From the NCBI GenBank assembly GCA_902626365.1, contig CACOFE010000003.1, positions 33,145 through 97,144 of the forward strand: a DNA stretch of 64,000 nt. Direction: 5' to 3'. This DNA comes from an uncultured Bacteroidota bacterium. GTDB lineage: Bacteria; Bacteroidota; Bacteroidia; Flavobacteriales; Flavobacteriaceae. How positions within the stretch are numbered: the stretch's first letter is position 1; each line of letters starts with the position of its first letter. The position numbers and the translations under genes are program-made. Positions 33,098 through 42,180 of this stretch are shown here, piece after piece. The notes beneath the pieces are model-generated. The model worked only from the letters and a program-made list of their open reading frames with translations. It searched no databases and was not told the origin of the DNA.

Positions 33098-35209
33098 ATG
33101 AAAAAAACAATACTATTTATAATGCTTTTAATGATATACTCAGCTGAGATGTTATCTCAATCAGGTAATTCATGTGAAGATTCAATTCTAATAACTGCTG
33201 GAACTTATAATGTTGACGGAATAAATGGAGAGACCTTTGGCTCAAACTGTACTGAATATGATGCGTCTAATGGAGAGCTCGAATGGTACTCGTATACAGC
33301 TGCACAAGATTTTTTAGTTACAATTTCAACTGATTATGCGATTAATGATAATTTGGATACGCGATTTCACGTTTATGAAGGTACCTGCCAAGACCTTCAG
33401 TGTGTAGGAGGAGATGATGATAGTGGTGATGGGTATCTTTCTCATGGTTCTTTTTATGCATACACTGGAAACACCTATTATATTGCTTGGGACGATAGAT
33501 GGGGTACTGAAACATTTGAATTCACCCTTGAAGAAAGCGATCCGCCGCCTCCACCTCCTTTTGAGTTTACATCAATAAATGTAAATTCTACAGGATCAGA
33601 AAGAGGTTTAGTTGATATGAATGGCGATGGTCTTGATGATTTAGTTTCTATTCAAGCTAGTAATATTAATTTATTAGTACAGACTGAGGGAGGATTTGAG
33701 GAAATAAACATTTCAACTGATCAGGCTGATTACACCCCATCTTGGAGTATGGCTGCAGCAGATTTTGATAGAAATGGATATACAGACCTATTATATGGTG
33801 GTGGTAGTGGAGTTACGTTTATGCGAGCTAATAACGACGGAAGTGGATTTACTGAAATTTCTGGGAACGAATATGTGTTTTCTCAAAGATCTAATTTTGT
33901 TGATATAAATAATGACGGGCATCTAGATGCTTTTGTCTGTCACGATGTTCAACCAACTGTTTACTACATTAATGATGGTGAAGGAAATTTACAATTCTTC
34001 CAAGGACCAAACGAAGATGGTGTAGTCTCTGGAATAGGAGGTGTAGCATATGAACTGTCTCCATACCCTGGCGAGCAAGAGGGTGGAAACTATGGGTCTG
34101 TTTGGATTGATTTCGATAATGATAGAGATATTGATTTGTTTATTGCTAAATGTAGAGGTGGAAATATTCAGTGGAAGTATAATGAGCTTTGGAGAAATAA
34201 CGGCGATGGAACATTTTCTAATATTGCTGATGCCACTGGTTATTATAGTGGGTTCTATCCTCAAGGGGGTCATGACAACAGCTCAAATTTAGGAGACCCA
34301 GTACAGACGTGGTCTTCTGCTTGGGGCGACTTTGACAACGATGGTTATATGGATGTTTATGTTGGTGCAAGTGCAAGTGGAGATGGTAGCCATAAACTAA
34401 TGCAAAATAATGGTGACGGAACATTTATTGACAGAACAGATGGGTCAGGTGTTGAAGATGCGCCATATGGAATTGAAAATGATTCAGGTGATTTTAATAA
34501 CGATGGTTATATAGATATTCTTTCAAATGGAAGTATTCTTTTAAATAATGGAGATTTTACTTTTACTCGATATGATGCAGGCGTCCCAGGGCCAGGCGCA
34601 ATTGGAGATGCAAATAATGATGGATTCTTAGATGTTTTCAATGGAAATAACTTATATCAAAATAATGACAATGGCAATAATTGGCTAAAGATTATTACAA
34701 TTGGTACAACCTCAAATATCAATGGGATTGGGGCTAGAATTGAAATTACCTCACCTCAAATTGGAACACAAATCAGAGATGTTACAAGCGGTACAGGATT
34801 TCGATATATGGGTAGTCTTAACACCTATTTTGGTTTAGGAGAAGACACCAATATAACGACTCTTACAGTTTATTGGCCATCTGGAACAGTTGATACACTC
34901 AATAATGTCAGCGTAAATCAACCTTTAGAAATTATAGAGGGTCAAACACTGAGCACAGAGATATATAGCTTAGACCAAATAACTGTTTTCCCAAATCCAG
35001 CTGATAATTATATTACCATCAAATCTGATTATAACTTAGAAGATGCGATAATTAGCTTATTTGATTTAAACGGAAGAAGGGTGCTTAATTATAAAAACAG
35101 CAGTAATAATAATATTGTTGACATCTCTAGTTTAAGTGATGGGGAGTATGTTTTAAGAGTAATTTTATCTGAAGGTGGAATTTATTCTACTAAGGTCTTA
35201 AAAAGATAA
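33098..35209 (+). CDS. T9SS-secreted FG-GAP/VCBS repeat protein with ASPIC/UnbV domain
   Basis: A 703-residue surface protein. Signal peptide at about 1-20; an N-terminal PPC-like beta domain (about 25-150) with DTRFHVYEGTC; then a seven-bladed-propeller type region (about 165-520) with repeated calcium-binding loops such as DMNGDGLDD, DFDRNGYTD, DINNDGHLD, DFDNDRDID and DFDNDGYMD. An ASPIC/UnbV domain covers about 530-620 (GIGARIEITSP...VTSGTGFRYMGSLNTYFGLG). A T9SS sorting domain follows (VFPNPADNYITIKSD). Adhesion or ligand binding is likely. It is paired with the di-haem cytochrome gene, so the two may work together at the cell surface; that is inference. Confidence 0.85.
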   Translation: MKKTILFIMLLMIYSAEMLSQSGNSCEDSILITAGTYNVDGINGETFGSNCTEYDASNGELEWYSYTAAQDFLVTISTDYAINDNLDTRFHVYEGTCQDLQCVGGDDDSGDGYLSHGSFYAYTGNTYYIAWDDRWGTETFEFTLEESDPPPPPPFEFTSINVNSTGSERGLVDMNGDGLDDLVSIQASNINLLVQTEGGFEEINISTDQADYTPSWSMAAADFDRNGYTDLLYGGGSGVTFMRANNDGSGFTEISGNEYVFSQRSNFVDINNDGHLDAFVCHDVQPTVYYINDGEGNLQFFQGPNEDGVVSGIGGVAYELSPYPGEQEGGNYGSVWIDFDNDRDIDLFIAKCRGGNIQWKYNELWRNNGDGTFSNIADATGYYSGFYPQGGHDNSSNLGDPVQTWSSAWGDFDNDGYMDVYVGASASGDGSHKLMQNNGDGTFIDRTDGSGVEDAPYGIENDSGDFNNDGYIDILSNGSILLNNGDFTFTRYDAGVPGPGAIGDANNDGFLDVFNGNNLYQNNDNGNNWLKIITIGTTSNINGIGARIEITSPQIGTQIRDVTSGTGFRYMGSLNTYFGLGEDTNITTLTVYWPSGTVDTLNNVSVNQPLEIIEGQTLSTEIYSLDQITVFPNPADNYITIKSDYNLEDAIISLFDLNGRRVLNYKNSSNNNIVDISSLSDGEYVLRVILSEGGIYSTKVLKR

Positions 35210-35211
35210 GA

Positions 35212-36321
35212 TTATTTTTTTGACACTTTGTATATAACATTTCTTTCTTTTAAGTAACTGTTTATATAATCGAAATGGTCGCCCAGAAACTCTGGAGGTG
35301 ATATTCCTGTTTGACTAAACTTGTTTTCTAAAATAAGATTTACAACTGAAGTACAAGTAAACCCTGTTGTTCTAGCCATAGATATTGTATTATTCTGATA
35401 TCTGTCAAGTAGGGTGTATGTATATTGTCTGTCTTTACCCCCCTCTTTTCCAGAAATTTTTATTCTCATCACTGTGAAATCTTCATCGCCTTCTTTCATC
35501 TGCCATTTTGGAAATAGTAATTTTGCTGTTAAATCTATTGGCCTTATCGAATTCCCTTTTATTTGAACTGGGTCATATGAAAAATATCCACATTCACGAA
35601 GCACTTTTAAATATTCAACACAGCCTGGATATCTTAATGTTTTTTCAATCATATTTGGAACATGACTCATTGTTTGAATTAATGTTCTTAGGCCGTCTGA
35701 ATTCCAGCTTTCAAGTGTTCCAATTTCATCAAAATCAACCAGCTCAGTATCTGAAAGGGCCTCTTTAATTACTAGGGATTTATTTTGAACGTATCTGGCA
35801 GGTCTTATATATTCTTCAATAACATCAATTGGAGAAAAAACTGCCTGGTACTCAAATGGCCATTCTCTTTTTTTTGGTAATCCCCCAACCAAACATTCAT
35901 AATCTGTTATTTCCATTGACTTATCATGATGAGAAAAAATGATATTTCCCATTCCCGGTGCAACCCCACAATCCATTACAGCGACAACGTTATTTTCTTT
36001 TGCTAATTTGTCAAGTGTAAATGGATCTTCTGGGTAAAATGAAATATCTACGATATTTTTTTTTGCCATTATAACCCTTTTCATTGTCTCGTGACCCATA
36101 AATCCTGGTAGTGCACCAACCACCAAATCAAAATCTTTTATGATATAATTTAAAATTTTTGCATCAGAAACATCTTTACAAATTTTATCAACCTTCTTTG
36201 ATCTTATCTTATCTAAATTATCTTGGGAAATATCAACAGATGTGACGTTATGATTTTGTGAAAGATCCTCCGCCATTACTCTGCCCACAAGGCCACAACC
36301 TAAAACAACAATATTCTTCAT
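35212..36321 (-). CDS. Saccharopine dehydrogenase-like oxidoreductase (Lys9 type)
   Basis: A 369-residue protein with an N-terminal Rossmann fold (NIVVLGCGLVGRVMAEDL, a GxGxxG motif at about 8-13) and the saccharopine dehydrogenase C-terminal domain (from about 120: DCGVAPGMGNIIFSHH, GGLPKKREWPFEYQAVFSPIDVIEEYIRPA). The family uses NAD(P) in lysine metabolism and relatives act on other carboxyl-amine substrates. The closing TGFTCTSVVNLIL is typical. It starts one base after the accC stop, so it may be in the accB-accC transcript. The precise substrate is unknown. Confidence 0.88.
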   Translation of the reverse strand: MKNIVVLGCGLVGRVMAEDLSQNHNVTSVDISQDNLDKIRSKKVDKICKDVSDAKILNYIIKDFDLVVGALPGFMGHETMKRVIMAKKNIVDISFYPEDPFTLDKLAKENNVVAVMDCGVAPGMGNIIFSHHDKSMEITDYECLVGGLPKKREWPFEYQAVFSPIDVIEEYIRPARYVQNKSLVIKEALSDTELVDFDEIGTLESWNSDGLRTLIQTMSHVPNMIEKTLRYPGCVEYLKVLRECGYFSYDPVQIKGNSIRPIDLTAKLLFPKWQMKEGDEDFTVMRIKISGKEGGKDRQYTYTLLDRYQNNTISMARTTGFTCTSVVNLILENKFSQTGISPPEFLGDHFDYINSYLKERNVIYKVSKK

Positions 36322-36322
36322 A

Positions 36323-37663
36323 TTAATCTTCCATTGAAAAATCTTCCATAAACTTGGTGGTGTATTTTCCTTCTACATACGCCTTACTGTCCATTAACTT
36401 TCTGTGAAATGGAATAGTGGTTTTTATTCCTTCTATTACAAACTCATCTAATGCTCGTTTCATTTTATCAATTGCTTCTTCCCTTGTTTGAGCTGTTGTA
36501 ATTAATTTTGCAATCATTGAATCATAGTTTGGCGGGATGGTATAGCCTGAATATACATGTGTGTCAATCCTAATTCCATGTCCTCCCGGTAAATGTAAAT
36601 TAGTAATTTTTCCAGGTGAAGGTCTAAAATCGTGGTATGGATCTTCCGCATTTATTCTACATTCTATCGAGTGAAGCTGAGGCATATAATTTTTTCCTGA
36701 GATTTTGGTTCCTGCAGCAACCATAATTTGTTCCCTAATTAAATCATAGTCTATAACTTGTTCTGTAATAGGGTGTTCAACTTGAATCCTAGTGTTCATT
36801 TCCATAAAATAGAAATTCCTGTTTTTGTCCACTAAGAATTCTACTGTGCCAACACCTTCATATTTTATATATTCTGCTGCTTTAACTGCTGCTGCACCCA
36901 TTTTTTCCCTTAACTTATCTGTCATAAAAGGAGATGGAACTTCTTCTGTTAATTTTTGATGGCGTCTTTGAATTGAACAATCTCTTTCGGACAAATGACA
37001 TGCTCTTCCTTTTGAATCTCCAACAATTTGGATCTCAATATGACGCGGCTCCTCAATAAGCTTCTCCATATACATATCGTCATTTGCAAAAGCAGCTTTA
37101 GATTCAACCCTTGCGGAATTCCAAGCATCCTCTAATTGGTCAGCCTTCCAAACAGCCCTCATACCTTTACCGCCTCCACCTGCGCTAGCCTTTAACATTA
37201 CAGGATATCCTACTTCTTTAGCTAGTTTTTTACAGTGGTCAAAAGATTCAATGATTCCTTCACTACCAGGAACACAAGGCACACCAGCCTCAATCATAGT
37301 GGCTTTGGCAGTGGCTTTATCACCCATTTTATTAATCATTTCAGGTGATGCGCCAATAAACTTAATGTTGTGTTCTTCACATATTTTGGAGAACTTAGCA
37401 TTTTCTGAAAGAAAACCATAGCCTGGGTGAATAGCATCGGCATTTGTTATTTCTGCTGCAGCAATAATATTAGAAATTTTCAAATATGAGTCAGAACTTG
37501 GTGCTGGCCCTATACAAACAGCCTCATCTGAAAACTTTACGTGAATACTTTCTGCATCAGCTGTTGAATAAACAGCAACGGTTTTAATGCCCATTTCTTT
37601 ACACGTTCGGATTACACGTAGAGCAATTTCACCTCTGTTGGCAATTAATATCTTTTTAAACAT
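36323..37663 (-). CDS. accC: Acetyl-CoA carboxylase, biotin carboxylase subunit
   Basis: A 446-residue enzyme of the ATP-grasp fold that carboxylates the biotin on AccB, the first step of fatty-acid synthesis. Visible are [24 protein letters not shown] at the start, ATP-binding [14 protein letters not shown] (about 160-173), [27 protein letters not shown], and the [17 protein letters not shown] segment with catalytic residues. Full length. It follows accB by 14 bases. Confidence 0.97.
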   Translation of the reverse strand: MFKKILIANRGEIALRVIRTCKEMGIKTVAVYSTADAESIHVKFSDEAVCIGPAPSSDSYLKISNIIAAAEITNADAIHPGYGFLSENAKFSKICEEHNIKFIGASPEMINKMGDKATAKATMIEAGVPCVPGSEGIIESFDHCKKLAKEVGYPVMLKASAGGGGKGMRAVWKADQLEDAWNSARVESKAAFANDDMYMEKLIEEPRHIEIQIVGDSKGRACHLSERDCSIQRRHQKLTEEVPSPFMTDKLREKMGAAAVKAAEYIKYEGVGTVEFLVDKNRNFYFMEMNTRIQVEHPITEQVIDYDLIREQIMVAAGTKISGKNYMPQLHSIECRINAEDPYHDFRPSPGKITNLHLPGGHGIRIDTHVYSGYTIPPNYDSMIAKLITTAQTREEAIDKMKRALDEFVIEGIKTTIPFHRKLMDSKAYVEGKYTTKFMEDFSMED

Positions 37664-37677
37664 AATAGCTTATTTGT

Positions 37678-38151
37678 TTAGGATGGATCAACTAAAAATA
37701 GGGGTTGATCAAATTCAACTGGACTCGTGTCATCAACTAAAATCTTTACAATTTTTCCAGAAACTTCGGATTCTATATCATTAAATAGTTTCATCGCTTC
37801 AATAACACACAAGACAGTTCCTTCGGAGATAGTATCACCAACTTCTACAAATGATGGTTTATCAGGTGAAGGTTTCCTGTAGAAAGTACCAATTATAGGT
37901 GATTTAATTGTAATGTAGTTGCTGTTTTCATCTGTTGATTTTACCTCTGGTGTATCTATTGAAGGGGATACTGATGGTGAGGGTGCAGATTGGATTTGTT
38001 GAGGAATAACAACTGGTTCTTGTACAACAACTTTAGGTGAATCATTAGATGTTTTAACAGTAATTTTAACGTTTTCCATCTCAAGACTAACTTCACTTGC
38101 ACCAGACTTGGCAACAAACTTTATCAAATTTTGAATTTCTTTTAGTTTCAT
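37678..38151 (-). CDS. accB: Acetyl-CoA carboxylase, biotin carboxyl carrier protein
   Basis: A 157-residue carrier protein. N-terminal helix region (KEIQNLIKFVAKSGASEVSLE), a Pro/Ser/Val-rich linker at about 40-70, and the C-terminal biotinyl domain with the biotin site Lys121 in CVIEAMKLFNDIES. PIIGTFYRKPSPDKPSFVEVGD contains the thumb. It is the first gene of the accB-accC unit; its promoter must lie in the AT-rich gap to its right, where I found no exact -7 element in its direction. Confidence 0.97.
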   Translation of the reverse strand: MKLKEIQNLIKFVAKSGASEVSLEMENVKITVKTSNDSPKVVVQEPVVIPQQIQSAPSPSVSPSIDTPEVKSTDENSNYITIKSPIIGTFYRKPSPDKPSFVEVGDTISEGTVLCVIEAMKLFNDIESEVSGKIVKILVDDTSPVEFDQPLFLVDPS

Positions 38152-38662
38152 AAATATCGATTAATTAAGTCAAAATTGAGCACTTTTTAGACAAAAAACA
38201 ACAAAAAATGATAAAAATTAAGCAATATTGATAAAAAAAGGAGTTAAAATAATGATTTATCACAGGTTAATAAATTATTAATATGATAAACGCGTATATT
38301 AATGGAATTTTTACTATATATAAGCGCTATTTAAGCCATAAATTGAATTATTTTAGAATTTTATGTTAATATTTAGCAATTATTTTACAAAAATTAACTA
38401 TTTAAAATTTACTTATTAATTGCGAATAATGTAATAATATTTTTAGCATTAAAAACAACTACTTTTACTCAAAACCATATAAATTTAACCGATTAATGTT
38501 AATAATTATATAAATATGACCTATTATTTAATTCATTAGCTCATTATTTATTATTTATAATAATTGCGAATTATATAAAATTTTAACACTTTTAATAACA
38601 CATTCATTGTATTTTGAAAAACAACTTCAAACTTTAGTATCTTAACTAAAAAATAATTTAGG
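38152..38662. other. 511-base AT-rich gene-free region with repeated palindromic elements
   Basis: No credible gene in either strand; one short antisense frame runs into the next gene and is rejected. The gap lies between the divergent accB and the YadA-head-like gene and must hold both promoters. It contains two copies of TAATTGCGAATnAT, at 38417-38430 and 38561-38574; the second sits in a perfect palindrome ATAATT-GCG-AATTAT (38560-38574). A further inverted repeat pairs 38277-38284 with 38296-38303. These may be operators, but AT-rich DNA gives such patterns by chance and I cannot test significance. Confidence 0.45.
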
Positions 38663-39688
38663 ATGAAAAAACCATTTACACTTTTAACACTAATATGCCT
38701 TTTTAATATGAATGCACAAATAAGTACTGGGGACACAAACAATTCTGGAACATATTCTTCGGCAATAGGCTATCAGACATCAGCAGCTGGAGACTACTCT
38801 ACCGCAATGGGCTATAACACAACTTCAAGCGCTAGCTATTGCACTGCAATGGGATATGCGACAACAGCAAGCGGGAGCACCTCCACGGCTATGGGGGTTA
38901 ACACAACGGCAAGTGGAGATGGCTCTACGTCCTTAGGTAACCAAACGATTGCAAGTGCTAACAACTCCAGCGCAATGGGGGCAAGCACAACTGCAAGCGG
39001 CGAAGTGTCTACTGCAATGGGATATGCGACAACTGCGAGTGGAAGTACGTCTACATCAATGGGCTTAAGCACAACAGCAAATGGTGACGTTTCTACAGCA
39101 ATGGGATTAGGTACAATGGCAAATGGTAGTGTTTCCGTAGCAATGGGAAGAAATACAACTGCTAGTGATTATGGTTCTTTAGTAATTGGACAATTTAACT
39201 CCGCAGGCTCCTCAGTTACAAGTGACCAACAATCAGCATTTGTATTTAGTCCAGTAAACACAGCTTTTGTGATAGGAAATGGAACAAATGTGTTAAATAA
39301 ATCTGATGCTTTTAAAGTGATGTTTAACGGAGATGCCACGGTTAGCAATAACCTTACTGTAGTGGGTGATGTTGAAGTTCAATCCGATGCAAGATTAAAG
39401 TCAAACATCACATCTTTAGGGTCTACAATCTCTAAGCTATTACTAATTGATGGTAAGTCATATGAAATGAAAGGCAAACAAAAGATTGGTGTCCTTGCGC
39501 AAGAGATTAAAGAGGTGTTTCCTGAGCTTGTAAGCGAGGATGATAATAAAATATTAGCAGTAAACTATCAAGGATTGGTGCCTGTGCTTATCAATGCATT
39601 GAAAGAGCAGCAAAGCGAAATAAACAGACTGAAAGAGCAAGAAAAAAGGATTGAAAGATTAGAGAGGTTAATTGCTAATATTAATTAA
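38663..39688 (+). CDS. Surface protein with YadA-head-like repeats and C-terminal S74 intramolecular chaperone
   Basis: A 341-residue protein. Signal peptide at about 1-18 (LFNMNAQ). Residues about 30-175 hold about ten imperfect repeats of some 14 residues with core STAMGxxTTASG, the YadA-head/Hep_Hag type that folds as a trimeric left-handed beta-roll. Residues from about 241 form a peptidase S74 chaperone domain: SDARLKSNI holds the Ser241-Lys246 pair used for self-cleavage in phage tailspikes. [16 protein letters not shown] and [13 protein letters not shown] follow, then a coiled coil (about 313-338, [23 protein letters not shown]). It has no T9SS or YadA membrane anchor. It is probably a trimeric surface or released fibre. 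Ligand unknown. Confidence 0.85.
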   Translation: MKKPFTLLTLICLFNMNAQISTGDTNNSGTYSSAIGYQTSAAGDYSTAMGYNTTSSASYCTAMGYATTASGSTSTAMGVNTTASGDGSTSLGNQTIASANNSSAMGASTTASGEVSTAMGYATTASGSTSTSMGLSTTANGDVSTAMGLGTMANGSVSVAMGRNTTASDYGSLVIGQFNSAGSSVTSDQQSAFVFSPVNTAFVIGNGTNVLNKSDAFKVMFNGDATVSNNLTVVGDVEVQSDARLKSNITSLGSTISKLLLIDGKSYEMKGKQKIGVLAQEIKEVFPELVSEDDNKILAVNYQGLVPVLINALKEQQSEINRLKEQEKRIERLERLIANIN

Positions 39689-39882
39689 GCTTCAGTTTCT
39701 GCAGTGTTATCAAGCAGAACCTTGCCCCTGTAATATAGCTTACCCTCATGCCAGTAGGCTCTGTGGTATAAATGGCTCTCACCAGTTTTTGAACAAACTG
39801 CAACCTGAGGCATTTCAGCCTTATAATGAGTTCTTCTTTTGTCTCTTCTAGTTTTTGACGTTTTTCTTTTTGGATGTGCCAT
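39685..39882 (-). CDS. rpmF: 50S ribosomal protein L32
   Basis: A 65-residue protein starting [21 protein letters not shown], the conserved basic L32 N-terminus, and ending in an acidic tail. Of the zinc-ribbon cysteines only one is left ([17 protein letters not shown]), so this is a C-minus form that would not bind zinc in the usual way. It follows the yceD-like gene by 11 bases, the common bacterial order. Its stop overlaps the stop of the convergent surface-protein gene. Confidence 0.97.
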   Translation of the reverse strand: MAHPKRKTSKTRRDKRRTHYKAEMPQVAVCSKTGESHLYHRAYWHEGKLYYRGKVLLDNTAETEA

Positions 39883-39893
39883 TGTAAACTATT

Positions 39894-40412
39894 TTATTTT
39901 TTTAAACTTTTTAGCTGTTCCCATCTAGGGTCGGCTAAATTACTATTTTCTTTTGGTTTAAGATCTTCTAATATTTCTAATATTTCTGACTTTAAGCTTC
40001 CGTCTTCAACGCCAGGATGAATTCTCTTAGGCGGTAAAGATAACACAATCAATTCAAATATGTACTGGTCAACATAAAGCTTGTGCTCTCCATGAGGCAA
40101 AACAAGTATTTCATCATCCTCATCATTGTATTCTTGACCAAACTTCACCACAAGAGAAGCTTCATGTTTTATTTGAAAATCAAAAGGCTCATTAGTTAAA
40201 TCGCAATTTAGATTTACTACACCCTTTAAGATAAATTCCAACTCAAGCAGTGTTGATTTTTTTGTTAAATCGATGTCTATATTTACAGAGACATCATTAA
40301 AATCAGAAAAATTAAATCTATCAAAGAACTTTTTGTCTGCATTAAAATCAAATTGATGGCTTCCGATCTTTAAACCTGCAAACTCAATTTTATATTTGCT
40401 ATCAGACTTCAT
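39894..40412 (-). CDS. YceD/DUF177 family protein
   Basis: A 172-residue member of the DUF177 family, whose genes lie before rpmF in most bacteria; the family is implicated in 23S rRNA accumulation. Typical features are the central LKGVVNLNCDLTNEPFDFQIKHEASLVVKF strand set and the acidic EYNDEDDEILVLP. The closing PRWEQLKSLKK, where the expected 'DPRWAALKKL' pattern is seen, is a family hallmark. It is probably co-transcribed with rpmF. Confidence 0.9.
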   Translation of the reverse strand: MKSDSKYKIEFAGLKIGSHQFDFNADKKFFDRFNFSDFNDVSVNIDIDLTKKSTLLELEFILKGVVNLNCDLTNEPFDFQIKHEASLVVKFGQEYNDEDDEILVLPHGEHKLYVDQYIFELIVLSLPPKRIHPGVEDGSLKSEILEILEDLKPKENSNLADPRWEQLKSLKK

Positions 40413-40483
40413 CTCTAAAATTTTAAGGCGAGCAAATATATAAATTTTCTTAAAAAATCTACAAGAAAAGAACCTGATTTAAA

Positions 40484-41524
40484 CTATTTTGATGTTTCTA
40501 ATTTATTTTTAGAGAACTCATCATAAATCTTTCTTCGCCTATAAACATCAATTGCAAGATAAATCGAACATAAAAATGATTCTGTAGACGCAACTCCTTT
40601 TCCGGCAATAGAATAAGCTGTTCCATGATCAGGGGATGTTCTAATTTTATCTAATCCTGAAGTATAGTTTACTCCCATTCCAAAAGACAGAGTTTTAAAG
40701 GGAATAAGACCTTGATCGTGATATGCTGCAATAATTAGGTCATACTTCTTATACTCAGCCGATCCAAAAAAACTATCAGCAGAGAAAGGGCCATAAACTA
40801 AAACTCCAGAGTCTTGCATTTTCTTAATTGCGGGGACAATTAAATTTTTATCATTTTCTGCAATTACACCTCCATCACCTACATGGGGGTCTATTGAGAG
40901 AAGCGCAATTTTTGGTCGCTCTATTTGAAAATCCCTCATCAGTGTTTCGTTCAGCGCGTCAACTTTGTTTTCGACAAGATTTGGTGTAATCGAGTCTGTA
41001 ACCTTAGCAACTGGAATATGCTCTGTCAACAAAGCTATCCTTAAATCATTTGAAACCATCATCATGGTTGAGCTGCCATTAATCTCACTATTAATATAGT
41101 CAGTATGCCCCATAAACAGGAAATCATCCGAGTGTATAGCTTCTTTATTAATAGGAGGGGTTACTAAAACATCTATTTTACCCTCTTTTAAATCCTTAAC
41201 CCCCATTTTTATCGACTCAAAAGCAGCATGTCCCACCTCTTTATTTAACACTCCGAATGAAATTTGGGGTGGGTTTTTAAAATCATCAACTACATTGATT
41301 TTGCCTTCTTTAGATTTGTCAGCAGAACTTATTTTGTTAAATGAAATGTCAAAACCCAAATGATTCAAAGTGTAGCTTAAGTTTTTTAATGGCCCGTAAA
41401 TGACTGGTGTACATAGAGATAGCAACTCATTATTTTGAAGAGAACTCAAAAGAATCTCAGGCCCAACACCATTCATGTCGCCTGTTGTAAATCCTACTTT
41501 AATATTGTTTTCTTGATCTTTCAA
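40484..41524 (-). CDS. pdxA: 4-hydroxythreonine-4-phosphate dehydrogenase
   Basis: A 346-residue NAD-dependent enzyme of vitamin B6 synthesis. Motifs: VGFTTGDMNGVGPEI at the start, VTPPINKEAIHSDDFLFMGHTDYI (about 121-145; metal-binding His), ALLSIDPHVGDGG and AAYHDQGLIPFKTL, with GVNYTSGLDKIRTSPDHGTAY near the end. The start is TTG at 41524. The gene is divergent from riboflavin synthase with a 56-base gap. Confidence 0.95.
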   Translation of the reverse strand: MKDQENNIKVGFTTGDMNGVGPEILLSSLQNNELLSLCTPVIYGPLKNLSYTLNHLGFDISFNKISSADKSKEGKINVVDDFKNPPQISFGVLNKEVGHAAFESIKMGVKDLKEGKIDVLVTPPINKEAIHSDDFLFMGHTDYINSEINGSSTMMMVSNDLRIALLTEHIPVAKVTDSITPNLVENKVDALNETLMRDFQIERPKIALLSIDPHVGDGGVIAENDKNLIVPAIKKMQDSGVLVYGPFSADSFFGSAEYKKYDLIIAAYHDQGLIPFKTLSFGMGVNYTSGLDKIRTSPDHGTAYSIAGKGVASTESFLCSIYLAIDVYRRRKIYDEFSKNKLETSK

Positions 41525-41580
41525 ATTGATTTTAGCTATATCCTAAGATTTCTGTAAATTTATCAAATTAAACAGAAATA

Positions 41581-42162
41581 ATGTTTACAGGAATAATAGA
41601 AAGTTTAGGAAAAGTTACAAATGTTAAAGTTGATCGTGGAAACATTGATTTCACAATTGAAAGCGAAATAAGCAACGAGCTTAAAATTGATCAAAGTGTT
41701 TCGCACAATGGGGTTTGTCTAACCGTAACTGAAACAAGTGATAACACCCACACGGTGACTGCAGTAAAGGAAACTTTAGAAAAATCGTCGCTTAAAAGCT
41801 TTTCGGTTAATGACCTTATAAATCTTGAACGCGCAATGAAATTAGGTGAAAGACTAGACGGGCATCTTGTTCAAGGCCATGTAGACGGTATTGCAAAATG
41901 CATAGGCGTCTCTGTTAATGATGGAAGTTGGATTTATAAATTTGAATTTGATATTAAAAATGAAATGCTGTTAATCGAAAAAGGGTCAATTTGTATTAAC
42001 GGTGTTAGCCTTACAGTTTTTGACATTGCGGAAAACACTTTTAAGGTTACAATTATCCCTTACACCCATGAAAACACTTCGTTTAAAAAACTTAAAGAGG
42101 GGGATATAGTTAACATTGAGTTTGATATGATTGGCAAGTATCTCGCTAGGTTTAATAAATAA
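41581..42162 (+). CDS. ribE: Riboflavin synthase, alpha subunit
   Basis: A 193-residue enzyme that makes riboflavin from two 6,7-dimethyl-8-ribityllumazines. It shows the internal duplication of the family: the first lumazine-binding repeat begins MFTGIIESLGKV and has VSHNGVCLTVTE; the second has GHLVQGHVDGIAK, then GSICINGVSLTV. The final IGKYLAR is also typical. No FMN riboswitch-like fold was recognised in the 56-base leader. Confidence 0.95.
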   Translation: MFTGIIESLGKVTNVKVDRGNIDFTIESEISNELKIDQSVSHNGVCLTVTETSDNTHTVTAVKETLEKSSLKSFSVNDLINLERAMKLGERLDGHLVQGHVDGIAKCIGVSVNDGSWIYKFEFDIKNEMLLIEKGSICINGVSLTVFDIAENTFKVTIIPYTHENTSFKKLKEGDIVNIEFDMIGKYLARFNK

Positions 42163-42180
42163 TAATTAAAATAATATAAA

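Noticed and set aside
38240-38320. Possible replication origin (DnaA-like TTATCACAG in AT-rich DNA)
   Set aside because: Only one weak DnaA-like match and no dnaA, dnaN or similar gene nearby.
38551-38742. Minus-strand 63-codon frame in the AT-rich gap
   Set aside because: It overlaps the start and signal peptide of the surface-fibre gene and has no recognisable features.
38836-39072. Antisense frame over the YadA-head-like repeats
   Set aside because: It only reflects the repeat periodicity (repeated [14 protein letters not shown]-like units) on the wrong strand of a gene with a clear signal peptide and S74 domain.
38740-39170. Regular short repeats as a possible CRISPR array
   Set aside because: The repeats are about 42 bases, imperfect, without spacers, and translate in frame to YadA-head units.
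41525-41580. FMN riboswitch before riboflavin synthase
   Set aside because: The leader is too short and shows none of the conserved FMN-aptamer segments.
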